DNA of 45,390 bases, from positions 1 to 45,390 of the forward strand of contig JBFIXI010000028.1 of NCBI GenBank assembly GCA_041605955.1, written 5' to 3'. The translations under genes were made by a program, and so were the position numbers. The notes beneath the pieces were generated by a model, which had not been told where the DNA came from, did not search any database, and worked only from the letters and a program-made list of their open reading frames with translations. This stretch comes from JAHEJX01 sp041605955 (GTDB lineage: Bacteria > Actinomycetota > Acidimicrobiia > Spongiisociales > UBA5794). Position 1 is the first letter of the stretch. Each line of letters begins with the position of its first letter. This document shows, piece by piece, positions 22,554-31,098 of the stretch.

Positions 22554-24356
22554 CTACTCGTCGATGCGCAGCGCCGAGATGAAGGCTTCTTGCGGGACCT
22601 CGACGGCGCCGACCATCTTCATGCGCCGCTTTCCTTCCTTCTGCCTCTCCAAGAGCTTGCGCTTGCGGGTGATGTCCCCGCCGTAGCACTTGGCGGTCAC
22701 ATCCTTCCGCTTGGCCTTGATGGTCTCCCGAGCGATGATCCGGCCTGCGATGGCCGCCTGGACGGGGACGTCGAAGAGCTGCCGCGGTATCAACTCCTTG
22801 AGCCGGATCACCATCTGCCGGCCGTAGTGGTATGCCTTGTCCCGGTGGACGATCGTCGAGAACGCATCCACGGCGACCCCGTTGAGCAGGACGTCGACGC
22901 GCACCAAGTCGGAAACCTGGTAGCCCGCCGGCTCGTAGTCCATGGAGGCATAGCCTTTGGTGCGCGACTTGAGCTGATCGAAGAAGTCGAAGACGATCTC
23001 CGCCAGCGGGATCGTGTAGTGCAGCTCGACGCGTGCCGGGCTCAGATACGTCATTTCCCCCATTGCCCCACGCCGCTGCTGTACCAGCTCCATGATCGTG
23101 CCGACGAACTCCGCCGGGGTGATGATCATCAGCTTCACGAACGGCTCTGCTATCGACTCGAGCACGGCTCGGTCGGGCAGCTCCTGGGGTGAGTTGACCG
23201 TCACGGTGGTGCCGTCGCTCGTGTGCGCCTCGTATTCGACGGAGGGGGCGGTGGTCACCAGGTCGAGGTCGTACTCTCGCTCGAGCCGTTCTCTGACGAT
23301 CTCCATGTGCAAGAGCCCCAGGAAACCGACGCGAAACCCGAAGCCGAGGGCGCGTGACGTTTCGGCTCGATATACCAGCGCAGAGTCGTTGAGCCGCAGC
23401 TTGTCCAAGGCGTCGCGTAAGCGCTCGAAGTCATCACCGTCGGTCGGGAACAAGCCGCTGAAGACCATGGGCTTCGGCTCGCTATAACCTGGCAGCGGTT
23501 CGTCGGCACTGGGGCGCGCGGCGGTCACCGTGTCGCCCACCCGTATCAAGTCGATCTCCTTGACTCCGGTGATCAAGTACCCGACCTCACCAACATGCAG
23601 CCGCTTGACTTCGGTGACTTGCGGCCGGTGGATGCCGATCTCGTCGGCGTCTGCCTGCAGACCGCTGGCCATGAACCGCAGCTCGTCTCCCGTGGAGAGC
23701 GTCCCGTCGACGACTCGGATATGGCAGACGACGCCGCGATATGTGTCGTAATACGAGTCGAACACGAGCGCCCGCAGCGGCTGCTCGCGATCCCCCTGTG
23801 GCGGCGGCAGCCGAGTCACTATTGCGTCCAGCAATTCCGACACGCCCGCACCCGTTTTGGCGGAGACGGCCAGCACGTCCTCGACCGAACCGCCGAGCAC
23901 ACCTACCAGCTCGGCGCTCACCCGGTGCGGGTCGGCGGCCGGCAGGTCGATCTTGTTGATGACAGGGATCACCTCGAGGCCGCTCTCGATCGCCAAATAC
24001 GCATTAGCGAGAGTCTGAGCTTCTATGCCCTGCGCCGCATCGACGAGCAGCAGAGCGCCCTCGCACGCAGCCAGGCTGCGCGAAACCTCATAAGTGAAAT
24101 CCACATGCCCCGGCGTGTCGATCAGGTTGAGCAGGTACTCGTTCCCGTCCGGGGCGGTGTACCGGATCGACACGGAGTTGGCCTTGATAGTGATTCCCCG
24201 CTCGCGTTCCAGGTCCATTGTGTCGAGCACCTGATCGCGCATTGCCCGCGCTTCCACCGCCCCGGTCACTTCGAGAAGCCGGTCGGCCAGCGTCGACTTG
24301 CCGTGGTCGATATGGGCAATGATGCAGAAGTTACGAATGCGCGCCGCGTCGGTCAT
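22554..24356 (-). CDS. lepA: Elongation factor 4 (LepA)
   Basis: A 600-residue translational GTPase, the usual EF4 length, acting on the ribosome in initiation and back-translocation. G motifs are AHIDHGKST at 14-22, RGITIKANSVS, DTPGHVDFTYEV, NKIDLP and SAKTG. The C-terminal LepA-specific domain ends KRKLLERQKEGKRRMK. The ATG at 24356 gives the standard MTDAARIRNFCIIAHIDHGK start; the frame stays open 200 bases further but runs into the divergent rpsT gene. The 100-base gap to rpsT holds both promoters. Confidence 0.97.
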   Translation of the reverse strand: MTDAARIRNFCIIAHIDHGKSTLADRLLEVTGAVEARAMRDQVLDTMDLERERGITIKANSVSIRYTAPDGNEYLLNLIDTPGHVDFTYEVSRSLAACEGALLLVDAAQGIEAQTLANAYLAIESGLEVIPVINKIDLPAADPHRVSAELVGVLGGSVEDVLAVSAKTGAGVSELLDAIVTRLPPPQGDREQPLRALVFDSYYDTYRGVVCHIRVVDGTLSTGDELRFMASGLQADADEIGIHRPQVTEVKRLHVGEVGYLITGVKEIDLIRVGDTVTAARPSADEPLPGYSEPKPMVFSGLFPTDGDDFERLRDALDKLRLNDSALVYRAETSRALGFGFRVGFLGLLHMEIVRERLEREYDLDLVTTAPSVEYEAHTSDGTTVTVNSPQELPDRAVLESIAEPFVKLMIITPAEFVGTIMELVQQRRGAMGEMTYLSPARVELHYTIPLAEIVFDFFDQLKSRTKGYASMDYEPAGYQVSDLVRVDVLLNGVAVDAFSTIVHRDKAYHYGRQMVIRLKELIPRQLFDVPVQAAIAGRIIARETIKAKRKDVTAKCYGGDITRKRKLLERQKEGKRRMKMVGAVEVPQEAFISALRIDE

Positions 24357-24379
24357 TGGGGTTCCATCGGAAACGGGGA

Positions 24380-24419
24380 GCCGGCGCCGTATTGTATCCT
24401 GACGCCGGCGTGCTATATT
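24380..24419 (+). promoter_or_regulatory. rpsT promoter overlapping an inverted repeat in the lepA-rpsT gap
   Basis: TTGTAT (24392-24397) and TATATT (24414-24419) are 16 bases apart and point to rpsT. The -35 lies in the loop of an inverted repeat GCCGGCG (24380-24386) / CGCCGGC (24403-24409). On the minus strand TACAAT (24396-24391) could be the -10 of lepA, so the two promoters may overlap and compete. Confidence 0.6.
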
Positions 24420-24456
24420 TGCGCCCGCCTCCACCACTCCCAAGAAGTTATTTGGC

Positions 24457-24723
24457 ATGGCCAACATCGCATCACAGATGAAGCGGAACCGACAGAATGT
24501 GGTCCGCAGCGAGCGCAATCGGGCAGCCCGCTCTGAGCTCAAGACTCGCATCCGCAACGCTCTCGAGGCGGCCGAGTCCGGCGATTCGGCGGCAGCCGAA
24601 GCGCAGCTGCGCCTCGCCTACAAGCACATCGACAAGGCATCCGCCAGCGGTCTCATCCACAAGAACACGGCCGCGCGCCGCAAGTCGCAGCTCACCAAGC
24701 AAGTCGCCGACCTTCTGGGCTGA
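24457..24723 (+). CDS. rpsT: 30S ribosomal protein S20
   Basis: An 88-residue basic helical protein binding 16S rRNA early in 30S assembly. It begins MANIASQMKRNRQNVVRSER, the normal S20 start, and has the conserved KHIDKASASGLIHKNTAARR segment. Length is normal. It is divergent from lepA and followed 28 bases later by greA. Confidence 0.97.
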   Translation: MANIASQMKRNRQNVVRSERNRAARSELKTRIRNALEAAESGDSAAAEAQLRLAYKHIDKASASGLIHKNTAARRKSQLTKQVADLLG

Positions 24724-24751
24724 GGCAGCTTGCTTCCTCCCGGAGACCATC

Positions 24752-25231
24752 ATGACTGAACCCGCAAAGACCTGGCTCACTCCTGCTGCCCACCAGAAGC
24801 TCGTCGCCGAGCTGGAGCGCTTGACAACGGAAGGGCGTTCCACCATTCAGCGACGCATCGCCGAGGCGCGTGACCACGGCGATCTGAGGGAGAACGCAGA
24901 GTACGACGCCGCCAAGAACGAGCAGGGACTGATGGAAGCGCGGATCCGCCAGATCAATGCGATTCTCCACAACGCCGAGATTCGGGAGGCATCCGACAAC
25001 GGCTTGGTCGAAGTCGGCTCCGTCGTCACCTGCATCGACGAAGACGGCGACGAGATGGACTTCTTCGTTGCCCCCAAGGAGAACAAAGTGGCCGGCCTCC
25101 TGTTGGCGTCGCCCTCGAGCCCGTTGGGAGCGGCACTGCTGGGCACCCAGCCCGGCGAGAAAGTGAGTTACGAAGCGCCGGGCGGCAAGTTCACCTATGA
25201 GGTGAAGGCAATCCGGCCCTACGAGAGCTAA
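24752..25231 (+). CDS. greA: Transcription elongation factor GreA
   Basis: A 159-residue Gre factor that rescues backtracked RNA polymerase by stimulating transcript cleavage. The coiled-coil tip has ARDHGDLRENAEYDAAKNEQ, with the acidic residues that enter the polymerase channel, and the C-terminal FKBP-like domain has GSVVTCIDEDGDEMDFFVAP and LLGTQPGEKVSYEAPGG. GGAG lies 8 bases before the ATG. It probably shares the rpsT transcript. Confidence 0.95.
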   Translation: MTEPAKTWLTPAAHQKLVAELERLTTEGRSTIQRRIAEARDHGDLRENAEYDAAKNEQGLMEARIRQINAILHNAEIREASDNGLVEVGSVVTCIDEDGDEMDFFVAPKENKVAGLLLASPSSPLGAALLGTQPGEKVSYEAPGGKFTYEVKAIRPYES

Positions 25232-25295
25232 CAGACCGTCCTAGCCTCCCCCGGTCCCGCATGCGTCGTGCGATGCCACCACCTACGGTGGGCGA

Positions 25296-25748
25296 ATGCG
25301 CCGCAACTTCCTGCTCCGCAGCATCACCCGCATCCTCGGCGATGAGGTCACCGTCCACGATGCCGCCTACATGTGGAGCCGCCATCGCTGGATGGTCCCG
25401 TACGCCGCCATTGCGTTTGCCGGAGTGGTGCTGTTCGCCCCCGTCGCCGGCATCGACGATTGGCCGACCCGCATCGTCATCGGCGCGGCTGCGGTGGCGG
25501 TGGCCGTCACGGCGACTACCGACTACTGGGTGCTGGCGCTATCCGACAAAGGGCTACATCTGCTCGCCGCGAGCAAGATTCGCCAGGTAGCGGTGCGGCA
25601 TCACGAAAACCTCGACGCGGACACTCCTGTTGTGCCGGTCGGCGGCACCGGGCTCACGACCGACTGGGCGGTTGGAGATCGCCGCTACACGGTGCCACGC
25701 AGCTCGGAGCAGGCAATGGGCCGGATGGCGACGAGCCAGTCGACGTGA
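25296..25748 (+). CDS. Uncharacterised small membrane protein
   Basis: A 150-residue protein I do not recognise. Two hydrophobic segments are visible: about 35-51 (VPYAAIAFAGVVLFAPV) and 59-80 (RIVIGAAAVAVAVTATTDYWVL). The N-terminus is basic and the C-terminal 65 residues are soluble with KIRQVAVRHHENL. By the positive-inside rule both ends would be cytoplasmic. The ATG at 25296 has a GGTGGG-like site upstream. It follows greA by 64 bases and ends at a strong terminator, so it may be the last gene of the rpsT-greA transcript. Confidence 0.65.
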   Translation: MRRNFLLRSITRILGDEVTVHDAAYMWSRHRWMVPYAAIAFAGVVLFAPVAGIDDWPTRIVIGAAAVAVAVTATTDYWVLALSDKGLHLLAASKIRQVAVRHHENLDADTPVVPVGGTGLTTDWAVGDRRYTVPRSSEQAMGRMATSQST

Positions 25749-25749
25749 A

Positions 25750-25781
25750 GAAATGGGGCGGGCCACGGCCCGCCCCATTTC
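25750..25781. terminator. Strong bidirectional hairpin terminator
   Basis: A perfect 14-base stem, GAAATGGGGCGGGC / GCCCGCCCCATTTC, with a CACG loop sits between the convergent small membrane protein gene and the TRAP dctP gene. The stem ends give a short T-run in both directions, so it can serve both genes. Confidence 0.9.
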
Positions 25782-25797
25782 TCTCGACTGAGCTGGT

Positions 25798-27027
25798 CTA
25801 GAGCGCGAACGCCCGCAGCATCGAGGCTTCGGCCAGCGAGTGCCACTTCTGCACTGCGTCGCGGAACTCACGCCATGGGCCCAGGATCTCAGCGAACCTG
25901 GCGTCCTCGGCGGCAACTTCGTCGAGCACTTCCTCGCTCGCGTCCTTGAACGCCCTCATGACCTCCTCGGGGAACTCCCTGATCTCGGCGACTGCCTCGA
26001 CCTGCGGAAGTGTCTCCGAGTTGAGCTTGTCGTAGTTGGCCATGGTGCCGAGGTTGGCCGCCTTGGCGGCGTTCTCGACAGCCGCCTGGTACTCCTCGGG
26101 CAGCTCGTTCCACAGCCGTAGCGGAATCTGCACCTCGAGGCTCGAGCCCGGCTCCCACCACCCAGGGTGGTAGTTGAATAGCTGCTCGGTGCCGATCTGG
26201 TTGAGGCCGAGGGTGATGTCGTCATACGGACCGACCCACTCCGCCGCATCGATGGCACCCGTCTCGATGGAGGTCACGATCTCACCACCGGCCACGGTGA
26301 CCTGCTCGGCGCCCAACTTGGCGAACACCCGGCCGGTGATCGACGGGATGCGGATCTTGAGACCCTGCAAGTCGGCGACGCTGTTGATCTCCTTGGAGAA
26401 CCAGCCGCCCATCTGCACACCGGTATTGCCGGCCGGGAACTGGATCAGACCGAAATCCTCTGCATAGAACTCGCGGAGCGCCTCCAGGCCACCGCCAGCG
26501 TATAGCCAAGCGTTCTGCTGACGTTCCGTGAGCCCGAACGGAAGCGCAGTGCCGAACTGCGTCGCCGGGGCAATGCCCGTGTAGTAATAGGACGCGGTGT
26601 GCCCCGCCTCGGCGCCGCCGTCGCGGACGGTGGGGAGCACCTCCAAGCCGCCCACGAGCTCGCCGGCAACCCGCGGGGTGATCTTGAACTTGCCGCCTGT
26701 GATCTTGGCCAGCTCGTCGGCGAAGATCTGAGCCCCGGCACCGATCGTGCCGATCAGCGAGCCCGGCCAGCTCGTCGGCATCTCCCAATCGAGCTCGGGT
26801 AGATCAGTCTGGGACAAGATGGCGTCTGTGATGTCCGATGTGTCGTCAGGGCCTAGCGTGGTGGTCCCCCCATCACCTCCATCGCCCGAGTCGCAGGCAG
26901 CGAGGACCGCTCCTGCGGCTGCAAACCCGGCGACACCGACTCCGGTCTTCTTGAGAAACTCGCGGCGGCTGAAACCGCTGCCGGCAGCGACCTTCTCGAG
27001 CTCTTCGGTGTTACGACCTTCGCTCAT
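25798..27027 (-). CDS. TRAP transporter substrate-binding lipoprotein (DctP family, Tat signal)
   Basis: A 409-residue solute-binding protein. The N-terminus has a twin-arginine motif SRREFLKK (20-27), a hydrophobic stretch and a lipobox LAAC with Cys45, so it should be exported folded and anchored by lipid. The mature part shows LIGTIGAGAQIFADELAKIT, GLKIRIPSITGRVFAKLGAE, AAEWVGPYDDITLG and HPGWWEPG. The last two are shared with TakP and the lactate-binding TTHA0766, so a 2-oxo acid or lactate is a plausible ligand. It is last in the operon dctQ-dctM-dctP, 53 bases after dctM, with AGGAGGAG upstream of the ATG and a strong terminator after it. Confidence 0.92.
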   Translation of the reverse strand: MSEGRNTEELEKVAAGSGFSRREFLKKTGVGVAGFAAAGAVLAACDSGDGGDGGTTTLGPDDTSDITDAILSQTDLPELDWEMPTSWPGSLIGTIGAGAQIFADELAKITGGKFKITPRVAGELVGGLEVLPTVRDGGAEAGHTASYYYTGIAPATQFGTALPFGLTERQQNAWLYAGGGLEALREFYAEDFGLIQFPAGNTGVQMGGWFSKEINSVADLQGLKIRIPSITGRVFAKLGAEQVTVAGGEIVTSIETGAIDAAEWVGPYDDITLGLNQIGTEQLFNYHPGWWEPGSSLEVQIPLRLWNELPEEYQAAVENAAKAANLGTMANYDKLNSETLPQVEAVAEIREFPEEVMRAFKDASEEVLDEVAAEDARFAEILGPWREFRDAVQKWHSLAEASMLRAFAL

Positions 27028-27080
27028 GCGTGGATGCTCCTCCTAGTGAGCCGTTGCGTGCACTGTAGTGATTGGCTTGC

Positions 27081-28487
27081 TCATTGGTTCTGTACAAAGA
27101 GACTGAATGACGCCTCGACGATGCCGGGGAACAGACCCAAGATAAGTAGGGCGACACCCTGCAGAGCCATGAACGGCAGGGCCCCCTTGTGGATGTCCGC
27201 CGTCTTGACCTCCGGCGGAGCCACGCTCTGCAAATAGAACAACGAGAACCCGACGGGCGGCGAGATGAACGCCATATTCAGGTTCACCGCCATCAACACC
27301 GTGAACCAGATCTTCTCCGTATTGGTGAAACCGAGCGCGTCCATCGCCGGCAGGAAGATCGGTACGACGATGAACGTGATCTCGAGGAACTCGAGGTTTA
27401 TCCCCAGCAGGAACACGGCGATCATAGCGACGATCACGAACCCGGTCTTGCCGCCCCCGATGCTCGCCAGGAAGTCTGCCGTCGCGTCCGATCCGCCGAG
27501 CTGCAGGAACATCAGCGAGAAGAACGACGACGCAAACAGAAGCGTCATTACCAAGATGCTGATGTTGGCGGTGGAGCGGGCTGCCTCCTTCAACGCCTTG
27601 GGAGTGAGTCGCCACTTGGGCGCCACCTGACTCGCCCCCGCTCTGACCAGCACCTTGTCGAACTGATACGAAAGGGCAGCCAACAGCAGGGCTCCAAACA
27701 CACCAACCGCTCCGGACTCGGACGGGGTGGCAATGCCTTGAAAGATCGCAGTGAGGACGCCGAGGATCAGCAGAATGATGGGCACCACCGAGAAGAGGAC
27801 CTCGAGCGCCAAGAGTCTTCCGGACAGGGTCCGGTCCTCCGGCCGCATAGCGGGCCCGTAGCCGGGACGAGCGTATGAGATCGCTACCGCGTATGCGATA
27901 TATAGCCCGCTCAAGAGGAGGCCGGGAAGGAGAGCGCCGGCAAACAGGCCGATGATGCCGACCTCCATCTGCGAGGCCAGCAGGATCAGCACCAGGCTCG
28001 GCGGCAATAGCTGCGCCAGAGTGCCGGACGCGACGATGACGCCGGTGGCCAGCTTGTGGTCATAACCGAGGCGAACCATGGCCGGCAGCGACAGCAACCC
28101 CATCACGATGACCGTGGCGGCGACGACGCCGGTGGCCGCCGCCAACAGCGTGCCGACCAGAATCACCGCGGCGGCGACACCGCCCTTGATCGGCCCGAAC
28201 ACCATGCCGATCGCGTTGAGCAGCCGCTCCGCCAGCCCGGACCGCTCGAGGATGGCTCCCATCAGTACGAAGAACGGGACGGCAAGCAGGGTCGAGTCAC
28301 CTACTGCCACGAACCATCGCCCCGGCAAGGCGTTCAGAGATCCCGGGTTGAACGTGCCGGTGAGATCACCGATGAACGAGAAGAGCAGGGCGCTGGCGGC
28401 GAATGAGAATGCCACGTTGTATCCGATCAGGATCATCGCCAGAAAGACGGCGAACATGATCAGCGATAGGGCGACTCCGAGATCCAT
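27081..28487 (-). CDS. TRAP transporter large permease (DctM)
   Basis: A 468-residue membrane protein with about twelve to thirteen helices, the sodium-coupled permease of a TRAP transporter. Typical segments include VPFFVLMGAILERSGLAERL, GTLAQLLPPSLVLILLA, IATPSESGAVGVFGALLLA and MAFISPPVGFSLFYLQSVAP. It begins at ATG 28487, sharing one base with the dctQ stop (TAATG). It works with the DctQ subunit and the periplasm-side DctP encoded next to it. Confidence 0.95.
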   Translation of the reverse strand: MDLGVALSLIMFAVFLAMILIGYNVAFSFAASALLFSFIGDLTGTFNPGSLNALPGRWFVAVGDSTLLAVPFFVLMGAILERSGLAERLLNAIGMVFGPIKGGVAAAVILVGTLLAAATGVVAATVIVMGLLSLPAMVRLGYDHKLATGVIVASGTLAQLLPPSLVLILLASQMEVGIIGLFAGALLPGLLLSGLYIAYAVAISYARPGYGPAMRPEDRTLSGRLLALEVLFSVVPIILLILGVLTAIFQGIATPSESGAVGVFGALLLAALSYQFDKVLVRAGASQVAPKWRLTPKALKEAARSTANISILVMTLLFASSFFSLMFLQLGGSDATADFLASIGGGKTGFVIVAMIAVFLLGINLEFLEITFIVVPIFLPAMDALGFTNTEKIWFTVLMAVNLNMAFISPPVGFSLFYLQSVAPPEVKTADIHKGALPFMALQGVALLILGLFPGIVEASFSLFVQNQ

Positions 28488-29248
28488 TACTCCACCCGCA
28501 GTGGAGCAGCGTGGGCCGCGACGCCGGCGAGATCCTCCCGATCAATCAGCACCAGGATCTGCTTGATTATCTCTGCGACGATCTGCGTCGCCATCAAGAA
28601 GAACCCGATCAGTATGAGCAGCTTGATCGGACCGCGTGGCAGCCCCCCGGCATCGGTGGATTGCTCCCAGATCTCCCAGACCTTCCATGTCGACCAGCTG
28701 CCGTCGAACGACCTCCCCATCGCGGCCAGGGACCAACCCCAGAGAACCCGCATCGCCATGATGAGGAACGGCAGGAACAGCAGCGAGTGAATGAGGAGGT
28801 CGATCACTGCCTTCCGCTTGGCCGAGAAGTCGGCCCACCAGAAGTCGATCCGGGGGTTGACTCCTTCGCGTACGCCGTAGTTCAAGCCCAGAAGGAACAA
28901 GCCGCCGAAGACCATCCACTGCAGATCGAAGATCTCACCGATGATGATGTCGCGCTCGATGAACCGCGCCACGTATCGGGTGACGACGTTGAACAAACCC
29001 AAGAGGAAGACCACCCAGGCGAGAACCCAAGAGACCGACCCGGTAGCCGACGTTACTGCCTCGATGGCTCGGCGCACCCGATAGAGAAGACCAGTGACGC
29101 CGCTGGGGATCTCGAGCGGCTCGGCTTCGTGCCTGGCCACCGAGAGATCCTCGAGCAGCTCCTCAGCCGCCTCAGTGGCGTCATGCTCTGGTCGCGGTTC
29201 GCTCAAAGTCCAGGTGCTCCCGGGACGCCCCGTCGGTAATTTGGCCAC
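28487..29248 (-). CDS. TRAP transporter small permease (DctQ)
   Basis: A 253-residue small TRAP subunit with four predicted membrane helices (WVLAWVVFLLGLFNVVTRYV, WMVFGGLFLLGLNYGVREG, LLIHSLLFLPFLIMAMRVLW and LILIGFFLMATQIVAEIIK). The GVNPRIDFWW segment is typical. The N-terminal 50 residues are polar and unusually long for DctQ. The GTG at 29248 is the first gene of the operon. It is divergent from the serine protease gene and the two starts are only about 15-45 bases apart, so the promoters must overlap the coding ends. Confidence 0.9.
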   Translation of the reverse strand: MAKLPTGRPGSTWTLSEPRPEHDATEAAEELLEDLSVARHEAEPLEIPSGVTGLLYRVRRAIEAVTSATGSVSWVLAWVVFLLGLFNVVTRYVARFIERDIIIGEIFDLQWMVFGGLFLLGLNYGVREGVNPRIDFWWADFSAKRKAVIDLLIHSLLFLPFLIMAMRVLWGWSLAAMGRSFDGSWSTWKVWEIWEQSTDAGGLPRGPIKLLILIGFFLMATQIVAEIIKQILVLIDREDLAGVAAHAAPLRVE

Positions 29249-29262
29249 GTTACACGAAGGCG

Positions 29263-29994
29263 TTGTTCGGCACCGGCCGAGGAGGTGGACCCATTCACAT
29301 CGCGACGAACGCCATCGCCTGCGCCGCTCTCCTGGTCATCGCCCTCAGCGGGTGCCAGACGGCGGTCGACCCGGCGTCGGATGCAGATCTCGAGCCGGCG
29401 GCCCGGGCCACCCACATCGCCACCACGGGCTGCGGTCTGGCCGCCGACCGCACCGGATCGGGCATCGCCGTCGGTGACGGGCTCGTGCTCACCGTCGCCC
29501 ATCTGGTGGCGCAGGCGGACGACTTGTCACTCACCGTGGGCGAAGTGGGCCCCGCCGCGGCCGCAGTTGTTGCGATCGACCGGCGACGCGATTTGGCGTT
29601 GCTGCGGCTCGAGCCGAATGGCATTCCCGACGTCGAGTTGGCGAACGAGGTCGCCGCAGGGACGGAGGGGCGCATCGTTGCCTCCGCCTCGGGGACGATC
29701 GACTTCACGGTCGCGGACGTAGTCCGCATAGAGATCGAGGAGGTTCTGGGGACGGCCCGGCACCGCCGCCTCGGCTACGAGCTGGATGTCGAGATTGCCA
29801 CCGGGGATTCTGGTGCCGGGGCCTACGATGACACCGGCCGCCTCATCGGCGTCGTCTTCGCCAGGGCGACGACGCCGGGGACCGCTTGGATTACCTCCGC
29901 CGCCGAGATTGCAGACTTCCTCGAGGCCGGCCGCAGAAAGACGTCGAGCATCGCATGCGACCCGGACAGGTCGCGGCTGGAGACCTTGGGGTGA
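29263..29994 (+). CDS. Trypsin-like serine protease, predicted lipoprotein
   Basis: A 243-residue (long form) trypsin-fold protein. A hydrophobic signal ends in ALSGC (Cys31), a lipobox, so it is likely membrane-anchored outside the cell. The triad is visible: His80 in LTVAHLV, Asp110 in RRRDLALLRL and Ser183 in TGDSGAG. The GDSG context marks the chymotrypsin-like family. The start is uncertain: TTG 29263 lacks a good ribosome site, while an in-frame ATT at 29293 has GGAGG 7 bases upstream and gives a compact signal peptide. The substrate is unknown. The end meets holA tail to tail with one base between them. Confidence 0.82.
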   Translation: MFGTGRGGGPIHIATNAIACAALLVIALSGCQTAVDPASDADLEPAARATHIATTGCGLAADRTGSGIAVGDGLVLTVAHLVAQADDLSLTVGEVGPAAAAVVAIDRRRDLALLRLEPNGIPDVELANEVAAGTEGRIVASASGTIDFTVADVVRIEIEEVLGTARHRRLGYELDVEIATGDSGAGAYDDTGRLIGVVFARATTPGTAWITSAAEIADFLEAGRRKTSSIACDPDRSRLETLG

Positions 29995-29995
29995 A

Positions 29996-30988
29996 CTAGC
30001 GGCGGGAACCGCCGTACCAGCGGCACAACGCGACAGTAAGACGCTCCAGCATCACCCGGTGGATGGCTTCTGGCTGGGTCTTGAGCGCCAAGTCGGCACG
30101 AGAGAGGGCGTCGACGGCCCGCCGCAGATCCGACCCCTTAGTGCGATGCTTGGCCTTCCAGACCTTCTCCAGCGCATAGCCCGGACGGCCCCCATCGCGG
30201 GTGACGAATGTCTCGTAGTCGGGAGACGCCGCGGCAAGCGCGCGGCGTCGCAGATCGTTGTTGAGATATGCGAGCAAGACGAGGGGGTGATCGTGGTGGA
30301 GGAAGTCCTCCAGTCGACGCAGCGCATCGCCGACATCACCGCGGCTGACTGCGTCGCCGTACAACCAAACGGGCTCGTCGGGGCGGTTCTTGAACCGCTC
30401 GGCGATTTCCTCTGCCGACACTGAGTCATGATCGACCGCCAACTGGTCGAGCGCCCGGCCGAGCGAGCCCACATCGGTGCCGAAGACTTTGATCAGGGCG
30501 GCAGCAGCGCCATCACGCAGGCGAAGATGGCGTTCCCGTGCCGCCGCTCCGAGCCAGTCGGATGCGGCGCGCTCGGTAAGTCGCTTGACGGCGACCTGAT
30601 CTGCTCGCTCCCGCAACGTCTTACCCAGCGGAGCCGGAACCGTGCCGGCCGCCACGAAGACGGCCGCCACTGCAGACTCATCGGCAACCGCCAAGACTTC
30701 GGCGATGACCTGCGCCTCCGGCTTGAGCAGCGCGTGGGCGTCGACCACGAGCACGCCGACCCGATCCCCGAACAGAGACCCGCTCTGGAGCGCCGGAATC
30801 AGGGCCTGCACCGGCAGCCGCAACCCGGCGTCGGATTGCTCCTCGCCGGCACCCTTGCCGGGAACATCGATGCGGGTTACCTCGTCAACCGCCAGCTCGC
30901 GGAGAGCCGCCGCAGCATGCTCCAACATGACCTCGCGTTCGCCGGGTCCGGCATCGGCGGGACCGCTGACGAGCACGAAAGACTTCAT
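29996..30988 (-). CDS. holA: DNA polymerase III delta subunit
   Basis: A 330-residue HolA, the clamp-loader delta subunit that opens the sliding clamp. The AAA-like N-terminal domain lacks a working P-loop, as usual for delta, and shows QSGSLFGDRVGVLVV and the RADQVAVKRLTERAASDWL segment. The C-terminal collar domain has EPVWLYGDAVSRGDVGDAL and the conserved YALEKVWKAK. It is adjacent to rpsT in many actinobacteria; here about 5 kb of inserted genes separates them. The ATG at 30988 fits the family. Confidence 0.9.
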   Translation of the reverse strand: MKSFVLVSGPADAGPGEREVMLEHAAAALRELAVDEVTRIDVPGKGAGEEQSDAGLRLPVQALIPALQSGSLFGDRVGVLVVDAHALLKPEAQVIAEVLAVADESAVAAVFVAAGTVPAPLGKTLRERADQVAVKRLTERAASDWLGAAARERHLRLRDGAAAALIKVFGTDVGSLGRALDQLAVDHDSVSAEEIAERFKNRPDEPVWLYGDAVSRGDVGDALRRLEDFLHHDHPLVLLAYLNNDLRRRALAAASPDYETFVTRDGGRPGYALEKVWKAKHRTKGSDLRRAVDALSRADLALKTQPEAIHRVMLERLTVALCRWYGGSRR

Positions 30989-31098
30989 GTTGGTGACACT
31001 AGATCGTCGCAGTGACGGCTAAGCCATGTGCATCGGACGGGCAGACTGCAATATCGTTATACCCACGGTTTGCGCTCATATCCATCGGAGCTGATGAC

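Noticed and set aside
23595..24536. Plus-strand open frame opposite lepA
   Set aside because: Antisense to a highly conserved GTPase, with no motifs.
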